This document shows positions 36,490 through 45,627 of a stretch of 64,000 nt of DNA, one piece after another. The notes beneath the pieces were generated by a model, which ran no database searches, was not told the origin of the DNA, and saw nothing but the letters and a program-made list of their open reading frames with translations. The stretch comes from Mycolicibacterium aichiense (GTDB taxonomy: Bacteria; Actinomycetota; Actinomycetes; Mycobacteriales; Mycobacteriaceae): positions 3,782,001-3,846,000 of the forward strand of contig NZ_AP022561.1 in NCBI RefSeq assembly GCF_010726245.1, given 5' to 3'. A program made the translations under genes and the position numbers. Within the stretch, counting starts at the first letter, position 1. Every line of letters starts with the position of its first letter.

Positions 36490-36928
36490 TATCGACGACG
36501 CTGCTGCCGCCTCCGGACGGTCCGCAGCGATGGTGGCTGTAGTTCAGTTGGTAGAGCACCAGGTTGTGATCCTGGCTGTCGCGGGTTCGAGTCCCGTCAG
36601 CCACCCTGCAGGTCAGGCCCCGATATCGGGGCCTGACTTTTTGCGCCCTCCGCGGCGCGCCCAATTCCACACCGGACTCGCGCGCGGCGGCGTGCAGGCG
36701 CGCGATGTACCGCCCCACCTCCGCGTCTGTTTGTACGCGCCGGGCGACGCTGCACCGCTGCCGAACGTTCTCAACGGCGACGCCCACGATGAAGAGGCCG
36801 AGAAACGCGAGTCCGCCATACACGTTCCCGAACATCGACCAGGTGAGCGCGCCGGACACCGCGGTGCCCAGGGGCAGCACCACCACCACCGTGATGATCG
36901 AGATGCCGGCCGGATCGATGGTGCGCAT
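36407..36928 (-). CDS. Small membrane protein whose frame runs antisense through tRNA-His
   Basis: 173 codons from ATG 36928 with a GAGAGAG stretch upstream. The first roughly 60 residues hold two membrane helices ([22 protein letters not shown] and [19 protein letters not shown]), then a basic segment ([14 protein letters not shown]) that looks coding. From about residue 90 the frame reads through the tRNA terminator and the antisense of tRNA-His ([19 protein letters not shown]), then the end of orn. The N-terminal half may be real; the tail is probably a non-coding run-on or sequence acquired because no stop remains. Confidence 0.4.
   Translation of the reverse strand: MRTIDPAGISIITVVVVLPLGTAVSGALTWSMFGNVYGGLAFLGLFIVGVAVENVRQRCSVARRVQTDAEVGRYIARLHAAARESGVELGAPRRAQKVRPRYRGLTCRVADGTRTRDSQDHNLVLYQLNYSHHRCGPSGGGSSVVDTSCCRPLQPNPIRPGRRPRRRLRQSRW
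36533..36605 (+). tRNA. tRNA-His (GTG)
   Basis: The cloverleaf is clear: acceptor GTGGCTG with CAGCCAC, D-arm GTTCAGTTGGTAGAGC, anticodon stem CCAGG-TTGTGAT-CCTGG with anticodon GTG, and T-arm GCGGG-TTCGAGT-CCCGT. The base before the acceptor (36532) is G and the discriminator is C, as tRNA-His requires. CCA is not encoded. A strong terminator follows 7 nt later. Confidence 0.96.
36612..36642 (+). terminator. Rho-independent terminator after tRNA-His
   Basis: A GC-rich hairpin, GTCAGGCCCCG with CGGGGCCTGAC around a small loop, is followed by TTTTT. It ends the tRNA-His transcript. It is also read on the opposite strand as coding by the antisense membrane-protein frame. Confidence 0.9.
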
Positions 36929-37194
36929 GACGGTCTCTCTCAGCCCGACTACCTACGGGAGCGTAGGTCGAGTGACTAAGAGCGAGCTAATAGTTCACTT
37001 ATCACGAAGCATGGTTTCCGGTCGGCCGACGCGGACCCCTCATGCGAGAACAGACGTAGCAGTGCTGTGGTCCGACTCACGTCGTCCGTGCGCGCCCTGG
37101 CAAAGATTGATGATTCAAAAGTTTCTCGACGGGGTAAAGACCAGGACACCAACTTGGCGTCCGGGGGGACGCATATCGCGAAGGGACCCGAGGG

Positions 37195-37653
37195 ATGACG
37201 ACTAACGAATTCGCTGAAATCGACGGTTCGCAGCAATTGGCCGCCTGGCAGGACCGCCTCGCCGCCTTCGTCACTGCTCTCGACGCGATCGATGCCGACG
37301 ACCCGTACACGTTCTGCGAGGACGCGTGGGACATCTGGGAGAGCGCAGCTATCTCCGATCCCCCCTCGGCCACCGACCCGGCAATGCTTTTAGTTCTGGG
37401 CGTGATTGAGGTGTTGGCGGAGGCGATCACGTCCAGTGCTCGCGATCACCACAGCACAGGAAACGGCGACCATCCGCTGACGCTCTCCGCCCTACACACC
37501 TCGCTGATCGACGAGCTGGATGCGGTCCGCCTCCAATGCGAGCGCTGGCAGCACGAAGGTTTGCCAGGGCCCGCGACCGTCAAGGCACGCAGCGCGGCCG
37601 CAATGGCCGGATTACAGGTTGCCACCAAGTTCGGCAACCAGCTTTCGGCATAG
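37195..37653 (+). CDS. Unknown protein, short paralogue of the next gene
   Basis: 152 residues from ATG 37195, with GAGGG directly upstream. An acidic, helical, soluble protein: [22 protein letters not shown], then LLVLGVIEVLAEAITSSARD, LHTSLIDELDAVRLQCERWQHEG. Its whole length matches the first roughly 150 residues of the next gene ([44 protein letters not shown]), with conserved Cys and Trp. No known family recognised. It lies between orn and the L,D-transpeptidase, where gene content differs from M. tuberculosis, so it is likely accessory DNA. Confidence 0.7.
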   Translation: MTTNEFAEIDGSQQLAAWQDRLAAFVTALDAIDADDPYTFCEDAWDIWESAAISDPPSATDPAMLLVLGVIEVLAEAITSSARDHHSTGNGDHPLTLSALHTSLIDELDAVRLQCERWQHEGLPGPATVKARSAAAMAGLQVATKFGNQLSA

Positions 37654-37875
37654 CACCAACGATTTGTTCCCATCCCGCGCGGGCCGGACAGGTGTCCAGC
37701 CTGACCAGCGGTTCGAATTCCGCCTTCGCGCGGCTCAGGAGGCTTGATCCGCTTCCCCGGAACACCGAAACGGTAAAGATTTCGACCGTTCGTCGCAGTT
37801 GACCGACACAATTATTCGAACATGAGTTACCGTCGGGTAATAACTGCACCGCTTAGCTGGGGGGAGGGTTGCAGC

Positions 37876-39162
37876 ATGCACGGCCACGACGTAACCACTG
37901 AATCGAGCGGGTTCGCCGGCGACACCGGCCCTCTCGGTGTCTGGACAGATCGACTCGACGCGTTCAGCGCGGCCCTCGACGCCATCGACGCTGACGACCC
38001 CTTCGACTACTGCGCCGACGCCTGGGAGATCTGGCAGGGCGCCGCGGCAGCCGATCCCCCGCCTCAGGACGACCCGGCCGTTCTGGTCGTGCTTGGCACC
38101 CTGCAAGCCCTCGCTCATGCGATGACGTCGGCGACACTCGACTACTACCGCACGGCGGACATCCGGGACCGGATGACGGCGTCAGCGATGCACACCTCGA
38201 TCAAGCGCTGCCTCGGCACGCTGCGGCGCGAGTGCGGCCGCTGGCTGCATGAGGGTGGTCCGCCGGCCGATGAGATCAACGCGCGCACCATCTCCATCGT
38301 GGCCAGCCTGCAGGCATCGGGCGCCCGGCCGACGGTGAACACCGGGATCATCTTCGACAAGGTGTGCGCGCTCACGAATTGCGAGAACAAGCGCTACCGC
38401 GAGGCCTATGGTCGCCTGCGGACGATGGTGAACCGGGAGTCGTTGCAGCACATCATAGTTGCGAGCGAGACCTTGACTGATGTCGTGACCGGCATCGTCC
38501 TCGATTTACAGACCACCCACGGTTCCACCTTCGACGAGCGCATCAACGACGAGCGTCGCCGCAAGATCGGCTCGGCACTGGCTGCCGTCACCGCCGCCCT
38601 GCACGCCCATCGACAACGGTCGGTCGCGAGTGCGTCAAAGACATTCGGCCACAACAGTCCTCAGGCCCGGGCGGTTGATGCGCTGTTCGCCGACCTCGCA
38701 GAGTCGTCGTTCGACTACCGTTGGCTGACCGAGTTGTACGAGTTGATCCAGCACGACGACAGCACCGCGCTGCGGTACCAGTTCACCGCGCGCCGACGCG
38801 GCGAGCCACAAGTGGACGTCCACCTGGACCGTCAGCGCGTGGCCGCACACGCGAACCACGCAGCCAAGAGATGCCTGGCACCCGACGAACTCGCCGTGCT
38901 GAGCCGCGATCCCAGTGTGCTGGACATGATCACGGGGGTGCTGCCGAAACTGCAGACCCTGCAGGGCCAGATCGACGACATCCTGTACCCGAACGTCGCC
39001 GATGACGTCGCAGCCGTCACGGAGTTGATCGGCCGATTCGGCGGCGAAAAGGGTGTTGACGCTGTGAAATCCGCGCCGGGATCGACTCACGAGCCGTGGA
39101 CTCCCCCGCACTTGTCACCCCGCGTGCTGGCGTTCGTCCGCACCTTCAACGACCGGCACTAA
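37876..39162 (+). CDS. Unknown protein, long paralogue with extra C-terminal domain
   Basis: 428 residues from ATG 37876, which has GGGGAGG 8 nt upstream. Residues 1-150 repeat the preceding protein. Residues 150-428 are unique: [95 protein letters not shown] and the final [15 protein letters not shown]. No enzyme motif, signal peptide or membrane segment is seen. Mostly helical and charged. The stop overlaps the converging ldtMt2-like stop by 4 bp. Tandem duplication with domain gain or loss is the simplest reading. Confidence 0.7.
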   Translation: MHGHDVTTESSGFAGDTGPLGVWTDRLDAFSAALDAIDADDPFDYCADAWEIWQGAAAADPPPQDDPAVLVVLGTLQALAHAMTSATLDYYRTADIRDRMTASAMHTSIKRCLGTLRRECGRWLHEGGPPADEINARTISIVASLQASGARPTVNTGIIFDKVCALTNCENKRYREAYGRLRTMVNRESLQHIIVASETLTDVVTGIVLDLQTTHGSTFDERINDERRRKIGSALAAVTAALHAHRQRSVASASKTFGHNSPQARAVDALFADLAESSFDYRWLTELYELIQHDDSTALRYQFTARRRGEPQVDVHLDRQRVAAHANHAAKRCLAPDELAVLSRDPSVLDMITGVLPKLQTLQGQIDDILYPNVADDVAAVTELIGRFGGEKGVDAVKSAPGSTHEPWTPPHLSPRVLAFVRTFNDRH

Positions 39163-40379
39163 GCGTTGGCGTTGCCCGCTTTCCACTGCTGCCACGGAAT
39201 GTTCCAGTCGCCGAGTCCCTCGGTGCCCGGCAATGTCGAGCCGACGGTGTTGCGGACCTCGACGATGTCGCCGCGCTTGGTGTTGTCGTAGAACCACCGC
39301 GCATTGCTCGGGCTGGCGTTCAAACAGCCATGGCTGGTGTTGGAATATCCCTGCGCCCCCACCGACCACGGCGCGGAGTGGACATAGATGCCGCTGTAGG
39401 ACATCTGGGTGGCCCAATCCACCTCGGTGCGATAGCCGTTGGGCGAGTTGGAGGGAACGCCGTACGTCGACGAATCCATGATCATGTGGGACAGCCGGTC
39501 ACCGACGATGTAGACACCGTTGTTGGTGGGCGTGCTGTTCTTGCCCATCGAGATCGGGATGGTCTTGACGACCTCGCCGTTGCGCCGGACGGTCAGTTGT
39601 TTGGTGTTGTCGTCGGCGGTCGCGATCACCTCGTCACCGATGGTGAAGCGCGACGACAGGTTCTGCTGGCCGAACAGCCCATCACCGAGATCGACCCCAT
39701 AGGTATTGGCCTGGACGTCGACGGTGGTGCCCGGCTTCCAGAAGTTCTGCGGGCGCCAGCGCACCTCACGGTTATTCAGCCAGTAGAAGGCGCCCTCGAC
39801 GGGCGGGTTGGTGGTCACCTTGATCGCGCGTTCGGCAGCCAGACGGTTCGGGATGTTTTCGTCGAAGCGCACCGCGATCGGTTGACCGACGCCGACCACC
39901 TCGCCATCACCGGGCAATAGGTAGGGCATGGTCAGGTTTTCCGGCGACTGCGTCTCGAAAGTCAGCTTCTCGGTCGTCACGCCGCCGAGACCCATCGACT
40001 GCGCGCTGAGCGTGTAGCTCTTGTTGTAGCCCAGCGGCTCGCTGGTCGACCACGTCACGCCGTCCGGGCTCAGCGTGCCGGCCACCTGCTTGCCGGACTC
40101 GTTGACCATCGTCACCGACCCGAGCACCCCGCCGGTGGCGCTCACCGTTACCGGGCGGTCCAGCGGGACGTCGACCGCTCCGTCCTTGACCGATGCCGTC
40201 AGCTGCGGCACCAGCAGGTCGCCGTAGGGAGTGCCCTTGTCCGCGATGACCTTGACCTGGGCGGGCGCCGGCTCGCCGCTGCTGCACCCGCTGAGCCCGA
40301 TGAGAAGGGCAGGGATGATCGCGAGGGCCGCCAGCCGGGTTCGACGCCCCGGCCGGTTCAGCGAGCCGACCTGCCACAT
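39159..40379 (-). CDS. ldtB: L,D-transpeptidase (LdtMt2/LppS-like)
   Basis: 406 residues, close to LdtMt2 (408 as I recall). Lipoprotein signal with lipobox LSGC (residues 26-29). Two Ig-like domains follow, then the YkuD catalytic domain with [11 protein letters not shown] and the active-site Cys in [14 protein letters not shown]. It makes 3-3 crosslinks in peptidoglycan and is the target of carbapenems. ATG 40379 is chosen for its GAGGGCGG site and intact signal peptide; the longer frame is not supported. It corresponds to Rv2518c by content and neighbours. Confidence 0.92.
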   Translation of the reverse strand: MWQVGSLNRPGRRTRLAALAIIPALLIGLSGCSSGEPAPAQVKVIADKGTPYGDLLVPQLTASVKDGAVDVPLDRPVTVSATGGVLGSVTMVNESGKQVAGTLSPDGVTWSTSEPLGYNKSYTLSAQSMGLGGVTTEKLTFETQSPENLTMPYLLPGDGEVVGVGQPIAVRFDENIPNRLAAERAIKVTTNPPVEGAFYWLNNREVRWRPQNFWKPGTTVDVQANTYGVDLGDGLFGQQNLSSRFTIGDEVIATADDNTKQLTVRRNGEVVKTIPISMGKNSTPTNNGVYIVGDRLSHMIMDSSTYGVPSNSPNGYRTEVDWATQMSYSGIYVHSAPWSVGAQGYSNTSHGCLNASPSNARWFYDNTKRGDIVEVRNTVGSTLPGTEGLGDWNIPWQQWKAGNANA

Positions 40380-40543
40380 ACCGCCCTCAAATCCTGCTAG
40401 CTGTGCGAACGCTGGGAATGTTTGGCAATAGTCTAAGGGAACTTCCAGGCTGGCGGCGACTATGCAGATCAGCGGCCGCACGGGGTCCAGCATGGGGATT
40501 TCATGTTCGGCAGTGGTGTTTGTTATTGTCGCTGACGCGGTTC

Positions 40544-40616
<73 letters not shown>

Positions 40617-40622
40617 CATCAG

Positions 40623-40653
40623 CAAGAGCCCCGCCCCTCGGGCGGGGCTCTTG
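40623..40653 (+). terminator. Terminator hairpin after tRNA-Lys
   Basis: A perfect 14-bp stem (CAAGAGCCCCGCCC with GGGCGGGGCTCTTG) around a CTC loop. The T tract is short, as is common in mycobacteria. It lies 6 nt after the tRNA and before the next gene, so it most likely ends the tRNA transcript. Confidence 0.8.
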
Positions 40654-40753
40654 TCATGTCCAGGGACTTCACAGAATGACCTCCCGCCGCCCTGCCGCGG
40701 TGGCACAATTGGCACAGCCGTCAGTTGGCTGGCCAACCTTCCGGGGGGCACCG

Positions 40754-42304
40754 ATGGTGCACACCAAATACGTTGCGCGCATTGGCATCATCGCCACCGC
40801 GCTGTTTTTCGGATGGGCGCTGCTGACCGCGCCCGGTAGTGCGGTGGCAGACACCGCAGCCGATTCCGGATCGAGCGCATCGCACGCACCACGAACCGGC
40901 CGAGCCGCCCCCCGTCCTCAAGCGCAGACTTCCCACGCCCGCAAGGCGGCAGCTGCCACCCCGCGCCCGCGGGCCGACCGACTCGTGAAGCCGGTCGCGA
41001 CGGCCAGATCGGCGAACTCGATCGTCTCTGATGTGACCGCATGTGCCTGCAACCTGCTCAAGACCGTCGCGACCTACAGCGCGCTCTTCGTGTCCGAACT
41101 TCGTCCACCGACCATCCCGCCGCCACCACCCGACCCGTTCGGTGCGTGGGCGGCGCTGGCGTGGGTGCGCAAGCAGGCCGAGGACGCCGTCCAGCAGATC
41201 GCCGCGCAGCCGGTGGTCAAGCAGGTGGTGCGGGCGGTGCAGCGCGTCGCCGAACGGACCTACGACGCCATCATGGCCTGCGGCACCGCGCCCACCGGGC
41301 CGCCCGTATTCGACCGCACAACAATCGCTTCGGGCCTGTCCAGTCCCACCGATTTCGTCGTCCTGCCCGACGGCCGGATTCTGATCACCGAGAAGGCCGG
41401 CGACATCCGGCTGTATCAGAACGGCGCGCTGAGCCCCGACCCTCTGCTCGTCGTCCCGACCCGAACCGAAGGCGAACGCGGATTGCTCGGCATCGAGGTG
41501 GACCCCCACTTCGCGGACAACGGCTACGTCTACGTCGCCTACACGACCACCGACGCCCACTACCAACTGTCTCGATACACCGTCACCACCGACGGCATAG
41601 ACCCCAACTCGGCACTGCCGCTGTTCCGTTCAGTCGATGAGGAGAAGAACAACCACCAGGGTGGCGACCTGCTCTTCGGACCGGACGGCATGCTCTATTG
41701 GGGCATCGGTGACAACACCTTTGGCGCCAACGCCCAGGACCTGACGAACATCCACGGCAAGATCCTGCGCCTGAACCCCACGGATGGTTCTGCACCGCAA
41801 GACAATCCGTTCGTGACCACGCCGAACGCGGTGCCGCAGATCTGGGCGTACGGCCTGCGCAATCCCTTCCGAATCGAGTTCACCCCGGACGGCCGCCTGC
41901 TGGCCGGCGACGTCGGCAACAACGCCGTCGAGGAGCTCGACCTCATCATCAAGGGCGGTAACTACGGCTGGCCGGGCGCCGAAGGTGTCTGCGCTACCTG
42001 CACTTCCATCAATCCCATCTACACCTACGACCACTCCGCCGGAAACGCCGCCATCACCTCGGTCCTGTACTACACCGGCGCCGCCTTCGGTTCCGGCTAC
42101 CAGAACACGGTGTTCATCGCCGACTACATCCGCGGGTGGATCAAGGTCCTCAGGTTCAACGCCGACTACACGTCGCTCACCCACGAGGTGACGTTCGACG
42201 CCACGGCCGGCAGCACCGTCAAGCTGGCTCAGGGGCCGGACGGCACCATCTATCAGCTGACAATCTTCCCCGGTGAGCTGTCGATCCTGAGCCCCGCTGA
42301 CTAG
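40754..42304 (+). CDS. Exported glucose/sorbosone dehydrogenase-like protein (PQQ-type beta-propeller)
   Basis: 516 residues from ATG 40754, with GGGGGG 5 nt upstream. Signal peptide at 1-35 (IGIIATALFFGWALL ... GSAVADTA), then a roughly 60-residue Ser/Ala/Pro/Arg linker. The propeller begins near residue 190: SGLSSPTDFVVLPDGRILI, GERGLLGIEVDPHF, NNHQGGDLLFGPDGMLYWGI, HGKILRLNPTDG, AYGLRNPFRIEFTP and GDVGNNAVEELDLI. Family members oxidise sugars using PQQ, though mycobacterial ones may lack the cofactor. The flavoprotein gene follows after 9 bp, so the two are co-transcribed. Confidence 0.82.
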   Translation: MVHTKYVARIGIIATALFFGWALLTAPGSAVADTAADSGSSASHAPRTGRAAPRPQAQTSHARKAAAATPRPRADRLVKPVATARSANSIVSDVTACACNLLKTVATYSALFVSELRPPTIPPPPPDPFGAWAALAWVRKQAEDAVQQIAAQPVVKQVVRAVQRVAERTYDAIMACGTAPTGPPVFDRTTIASGLSSPTDFVVLPDGRILITEKAGDIRLYQNGALSPDPLLVVPTRTEGERGLLGIEVDPHFADNGYVYVAYTTTDAHYQLSRYTVTTDGIDPNSALPLFRSVDEEKNNHQGGDLLFGPDGMLYWGIGDNTFGANAQDLTNIHGKILRLNPTDGSAPQDNPFVTTPNAVPQIWAYGLRNPFRIEFTPDGRLLAGDVGNNAVEELDLIIKGGNYGWPGAEGVCATCTSINPIYTYDHSAGNAAITSVLYYTGAAFGSGYQNTVFIADYIRGWIKVLRFNADYTSLTHEVTFDATAGSTVKLAQGPDGTIYQLTIFPGELSILSPAD

Positions 42305-42313
42305 GGTTTGGCC

Positions 42314-43699
42314 ATGGCCGATCTGACGGCACTCCTCGCCGACATCGTCGGGCGCACCCACCTACTGACCGGCGACGCCATCTCCGAGGACTACGGCCAC
42401 GACGAAGCGCTGACCATCCCGCCGCAGCGCCCCGCCTACCTCGCCAAGCCTGCCACCGCCGACGAGGTCGCCGCGCTGCTGAAAACCGCCACCGAACACC
42501 ATATTCCGGTGACCGCTCGAGGGTCGGGTTGCGGCCTGTCCGGTGCCGCTCAACCGGTCGCCGACGGGCTGCTGATCTCGTTCGAGCGAATGAACGCCAT
42601 CGTGGAGATCGACACCGACAATCACGTCGCCGTGGTGCAGCCGGGTGTCACCCTGACCGAGCTCGATGCCGAGACCGCCCGCGTCGGACTGAGTTACACG
42701 GTGTATCCCGGCGAACTGTCGTCCAGCGTCGGCGGCAACGTCGGGACCAATGCCGGCGGCATGCGAGCGGTGAAGTACGGGGTCACCCGCCACAACGTTC
42801 TTGGTCTGCAGGCCGTCCTGCCCACCGGCGAGATCATCCGTACTGGCGGCAAGATGTCGAAGATCTCCACCGGGTACGACCTGACGCAGCTGATCATCGG
42901 CTCCGAGGGCACGCTGGCGCTGGCGACGGAGATCACCGTCAAGCTGGTCCCCCGGCCGGCGCACAGCGTCACCGTCCTGGCGCCGTTCGACGATTTCGAC
43001 CAGGTCATGGCCGCGGTACCGAAGCTGATCTCGAGCGGACTGAACCCGACGATCGTGGAGTACATCGACAACGTCGTGATGGCCGCGATCGTCAACGCCG
43101 AAAAGCTGGAGCTGGGTGTTCCCGAGGAGATCCGCGACACCTGCGCGGCCTACCTCGTCGTCGCACTGGAGAGCAACCACACCGACCGGCTCGACGAGGA
43201 CGCCGCCGCGCTGGGCGAACTGCTCAGCGACTGGGGCGCCTTGGATGCCTATGTACTGCAAGGCAATTCAGCGCGCCGGTTGATCGTGGCGCGGGAGAAC
43301 GTGTTCTGGACGGCGAAGGCGATCGGTGCGGACGACATCATCGACGTCGTCGTCCCCCGGGCGTCGATGCCCGAGTTCCTGCGCAAGGCCCGCGACATCG
43401 CGATGGCCGAGGGTGTCGGCATGAGCGGGTGCGGGCACGCGGGCGACGGCAACGTGCACGGCGTGCTGTTCTGCAAGCACCCGGAGACCCGCAAGAAGCT
43501 GCTCACCGAGATCTTCGCTGTTGGCATGGCGCTGGGTGGAGCGATCTCCGGCGAACACGGCGTCGGGCGGGCCAAGGCGGACTATTTCTGCGAGCTCGAG
43601 GATCCGGCCAAACTGGCATTGATGCGGCGGATCAAGCACAGTTTCGACCCGGCCGGCATTCTGAACCCCGGCGTCGTCTTCGCCCAGCAACATCCTTGA
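42314..43699 (+). CDS. FAD-linked oxidase, GlcD / D-lactate dehydrogenase-like
   Basis: 461 residues from ATG 42314, 9 bp after the previous stop. The FAD-binding PCMH domain shows TARGSGCGLSGAAQPVADG, YPGELSSSVGGNVGTNAGGM, KYGVTRHNVLGLQAVLPTGE and STGYDLTQLIIGSEGTLAL. The C-terminal domain contains GCGHAGDGNVHGVLFC and ISGEHGVGRAKADYF with the conserved His residues of GlcD/D-lactate dehydrogenases, then HSFDPAGILNPG. It oxidises a 2-hydroxy acid such as glycolate or D-lactate; substrate not fixed by sequence. Without glcE/glcF partners it may work alone. Confidence 0.87.
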   Translation: MADLTALLADIVGRTHLLTGDAISEDYGHDEALTIPPQRPAYLAKPATADEVAALLKTATEHHIPVTARGSGCGLSGAAQPVADGLLISFERMNAIVEIDTDNHVAVVQPGVTLTELDAETARVGLSYTVYPGELSSSVGGNVGTNAGGMRAVKYGVTRHNVLGLQAVLPTGEIIRTGGKMSKISTGYDLTQLIIGSEGTLALATEITVKLVPRPAHSVTVLAPFDDFDQVMAAVPKLISSGLNPTIVEYIDNVVMAAIVNAEKLELGVPEEIRDTCAAYLVVALESNHTDRLDEDAAALGELLSDWGALDAYVLQGNSARRLIVARENVFWTAKAIGADDIIDVVVPRASMPEFLRKARDIAMAEGVGMSGCGHAGDGNVHGVLFCKHPETRKKLLTEIFAVGMALGGAISGEHGVGRAKADYFCELEDPAKLALMRRIKHSFDPAGILNPGVVFAQQHP

Positions 43700-43742
43700 C
43701 CAGCGCTCACGGGGGCTGCTAGACATGCACCACCCGAGAGTT

Positions 43743-43756
43743 TGAGCGATCGCTCA
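43743..43756. promoter_or_regulatory. 14-bp perfect palindrome upstream of the P450 gene
   Basis: TGAGCGATCGCTCA is self-complementary and lies 26 nt before the P450 ATG at 43782. Uninterrupted palindromes of this kind are typical sites for TetR-family dimers. No TetR gene is adjacent, so the regulator would be encoded elsewhere. Confidence 0.5.
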
Positions 43757-43781
43757 GCACGCGACGGGGCCAGGACCGGGG

Positions 43782-44987
43782 ATGGATATGGCGATTGCGA
43801 ACGACACCGTCTATTACGACCCGTACGACGTCGCCATCGTCGCCGACCCCTACCCGGTGTATGCCCGCCTGCGCGATGAGGCGCCGATCTACCACAACGA
43901 GCAATACGACTTCTGGACGTTGTCGCGGCACGCCGACGTCGACGCGGCGCTGTCGGACTGGGAGACATTCTCCAACAGCCGCAGCGACATCCTGGAGCTG
44001 ATCAAGTCCGACTTCGACATGCCCGGCGGCGTGATGATGTTCCAGGACCCGCCCGCCCACACCCAACTGCGCGGTCTGATGTCTCGGGTGTTCACGCCCC
44101 GCCGGATGGCCGAGATCGAAGACCAGATCCGTCGGTACTGCGTCGGCTGCCTCGATCCGCTGGTCGGCTCGGGTGGCTTCGACATCATCGCCGAACTGGC
44201 CTCAATGATGCCGATGCGGGTCATCGGCATGCTGCTGGGAATCCCGGAGTCCGAACAGATTTCGGTGCGCGACGCCAACGACGCCAACCTGCGCACCAAA
44301 CCCGGCACCCCGATGAGGGTCGCCGACCCCGACCGCATCGCCGACGGCCGAATCTACGCCGACTACGTCGAGTGGCGCGCCAACAACCCCTCCGACGATC
44401 TGATGACCGCACTGCTCAACGTCGAGTTCACCGACGACCAGGGCGTCACCCGCAAGCTGACCCGCAAGGAAGTGCTGCACTACACCCAGGTGGTGGCCGG
44501 CGCAGGCAACGAGACCACCGGCCGGCTGATCGGCTGGCTGGCCAAGGTCCTGGCCGAGCACCCCGACCAGCGCCGCGACGTCTGCGACGACCGCTCGCTG
44601 CTGAACCGCGCAATCGACGAGACGCTGCGCTTCGAACCCACCGGGCCGCACGTCGGACGATATGTGCTCAACGACTTCGAGTGCTACGGCACGACGGTGC
44701 CCGCAGGCAGCGCGATGCTGCTGCTGTTCGGCGCCGCCAACCGCGATCCGCGCCGTTACGACGACCCCGACAGCTTCAATATCCACCGCGACACGATCAG
44801 CCATCTGACGTTCGGCAAAGGTGTCCACTACTGCCTCGGCGCCAACCTGGCCCGGCTCGAGGGGCGGGTTGCGCTCGACGAGCTGCTCAACCGCTTCCCC
44901 GAATGGGATATCGACTACGCGAACGCCAAGCTGGCACCGACATCGACCGTGCGCGGCTGGGAACGGCTACCCATCGTCTTGCCCTGA
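43782..44987 (+). CDS. Cytochrome P450
   Basis: 401 residues. The heme-binding loop FGKGVHYCLGANLARLEG carries the thiolate Cys. The I-helix is AGAGNETTGRL (proton relay, with Asn-Glu in place of the more common Asp/Glu-Thr pair order), and the ExxR motif is DETLRFEPTGPHVGRY. The N-terminus (YYDPYDVAIVADPYPVYARLRDEAPIYHNEQYDFWTL) is that of soluble actinobacterial P450s. No ferredoxin gene is adjacent. Substrate and CYP family number cannot be assigned here. ATG 43788 is an alternative start. Confidence 0.92.
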   Translation: MDMAIANDTVYYDPYDVAIVADPYPVYARLRDEAPIYHNEQYDFWTLSRHADVDAALSDWETFSNSRSDILELIKSDFDMPGGVMMFQDPPAHTQLRGLMSRVFTPRRMAEIEDQIRRYCVGCLDPLVGSGGFDIIAELASMMPMRVIGMLLGIPESEQISVRDANDANLRTKPGTPMRVADPDRIADGRIYADYVEWRANNPSDDLMTALLNVEFTDDQGVTRKLTRKEVLHYTQVVAGAGNETTGRLIGWLAKVLAEHPDQRRDVCDDRSLLNRAIDETLRFEPTGPHVGRYVLNDFECYGTTVPAGSAMLLLFGAANRDPRRYDDPDSFNIHRDTISHLTFGKGVHYCLGANLARLEGRVALDELLNRFPEWDIDYANAKLAPTSTVRGWERLPIVLP

Positions 44988-45180
44988 TCGATACGCCGAC
45001 GTTGCCCGAGGTCGCGTCGATACCTATCGGCGGCCACTGTGAGGTGCGTCGCTGTGAATCTGCTGGGCAAAACGTTGGGACAGTGGACTGACCAGCAATA
45101 ATGCCAGCGTGGAGATAACCGGACGAGCCATCCAAGCCGCAATGTAGTCCTTTGTACTGCACTTATGCAAAAAGCGGTGT

Positions 45181-45186
45181 TATAGT
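45181..45186 (+). promoter_or_regulatory. Candidate -10 box for the small peptide gene
   Basis: TATAGT, close to the mycobacterial TANNNT consensus, stands out in an AT-richer patch (45150-45190) of otherwise GC-rich DNA. It would start a transcript near 45193 with a leader of about 65 nt before the ATG at 45258. No clear -35 is placed at 17 bp. Confidence 0.4.
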
Positions 45187-45257
45187 CGGCGTTAGCTGTA
45201 CTGACCAACAGCCGCCCCCGGACTACGGGTCCAGTGACGTAGTGAGGACTTAGCCGC

Positions 45258-45419
45258 ATGAAGCCGGAAAACCTCGTGCCCCACCCCCAGGGCGAGGTAG
45301 CTCAGCAGGCACCTGCACCGGCGACGCCGCTACACGTGCACAGCTGCGGCCGGCTGGGTCTGACGGCCAATCCTCCCGGTTTCCGCCGCTCGTTCGGCGA
45401 TTGGCTGCGCCGCCGCTAG
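45258..45419 (+). CDS. 53-residue peptide with Cys and basic tail, unknown
   Basis: ATG 45258 opens a frame of 53 codons ending in TAG. A GAGG motif lies about 11 nt upstream and a candidate promoter earlier. The peptide has a Pro/Ala/Gln-rich front half (PHPQGEVAQQAPAPATP), then HVHSCGRLGLTANPPGFRRSFGDW ending in three Arg. No signal peptide. It does not resemble the mycofactocin precursor MftA (no Cys-Gly-Val-Tyr end). It stands alone, 208 bp before the MFS gene. Coding status is uncertain. Confidence 0.45.
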   Translation: MKPENLVPHPQGEVAQQAPAPATPLHVHSCGRLGLTANPPGFRRSFGDWLRRR

Positions 45420-45522
45420 TCGCGGCCGAAGACCCGCCGCAGTCCCACAGACCGCACCCACCCCGATCACCATGGTCCTGTGAAATTCCTGCTGGCTTGA
45501 TGCGGCTAACGACGGGGTAGAT

Positions 45523-45592
45523 CAGAGCGGTGACCAACAGCGGAGTCGCTCTGCCACGCGAGATCCCGGCGATGTCCCACGTACCGGTCACC
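45523..45592 (+). promoter_or_regulatory. Overlapping alternative hairpins in the leader of the MFS gene
   Basis: CAGAGCG (45523-45529) pairs with CGCTCTG (45547-45553). GGTGACC, beginning at 45529 right at the first arm's end, pairs with GGTCACC (45586-45592). The two helices share a base and cannot be simply nested, so they would compete or form a pseudoknot. The region lies 36-105 nt before the MFS ATG. A regulatory RNA role is speculative. Confidence 0.3.
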
Positions 45593-45627
45593 TTCCTGCT
45601 CGGTAGACACATCCCAGGGGGCCGGCG

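Noticed and set aside
45258..45419. Mycofactocin precursor (MftA)
   Set aside because: The peptide lacks the conserved C-terminal Cys-Gly-Val-Tyr and no mft genes are nearby.
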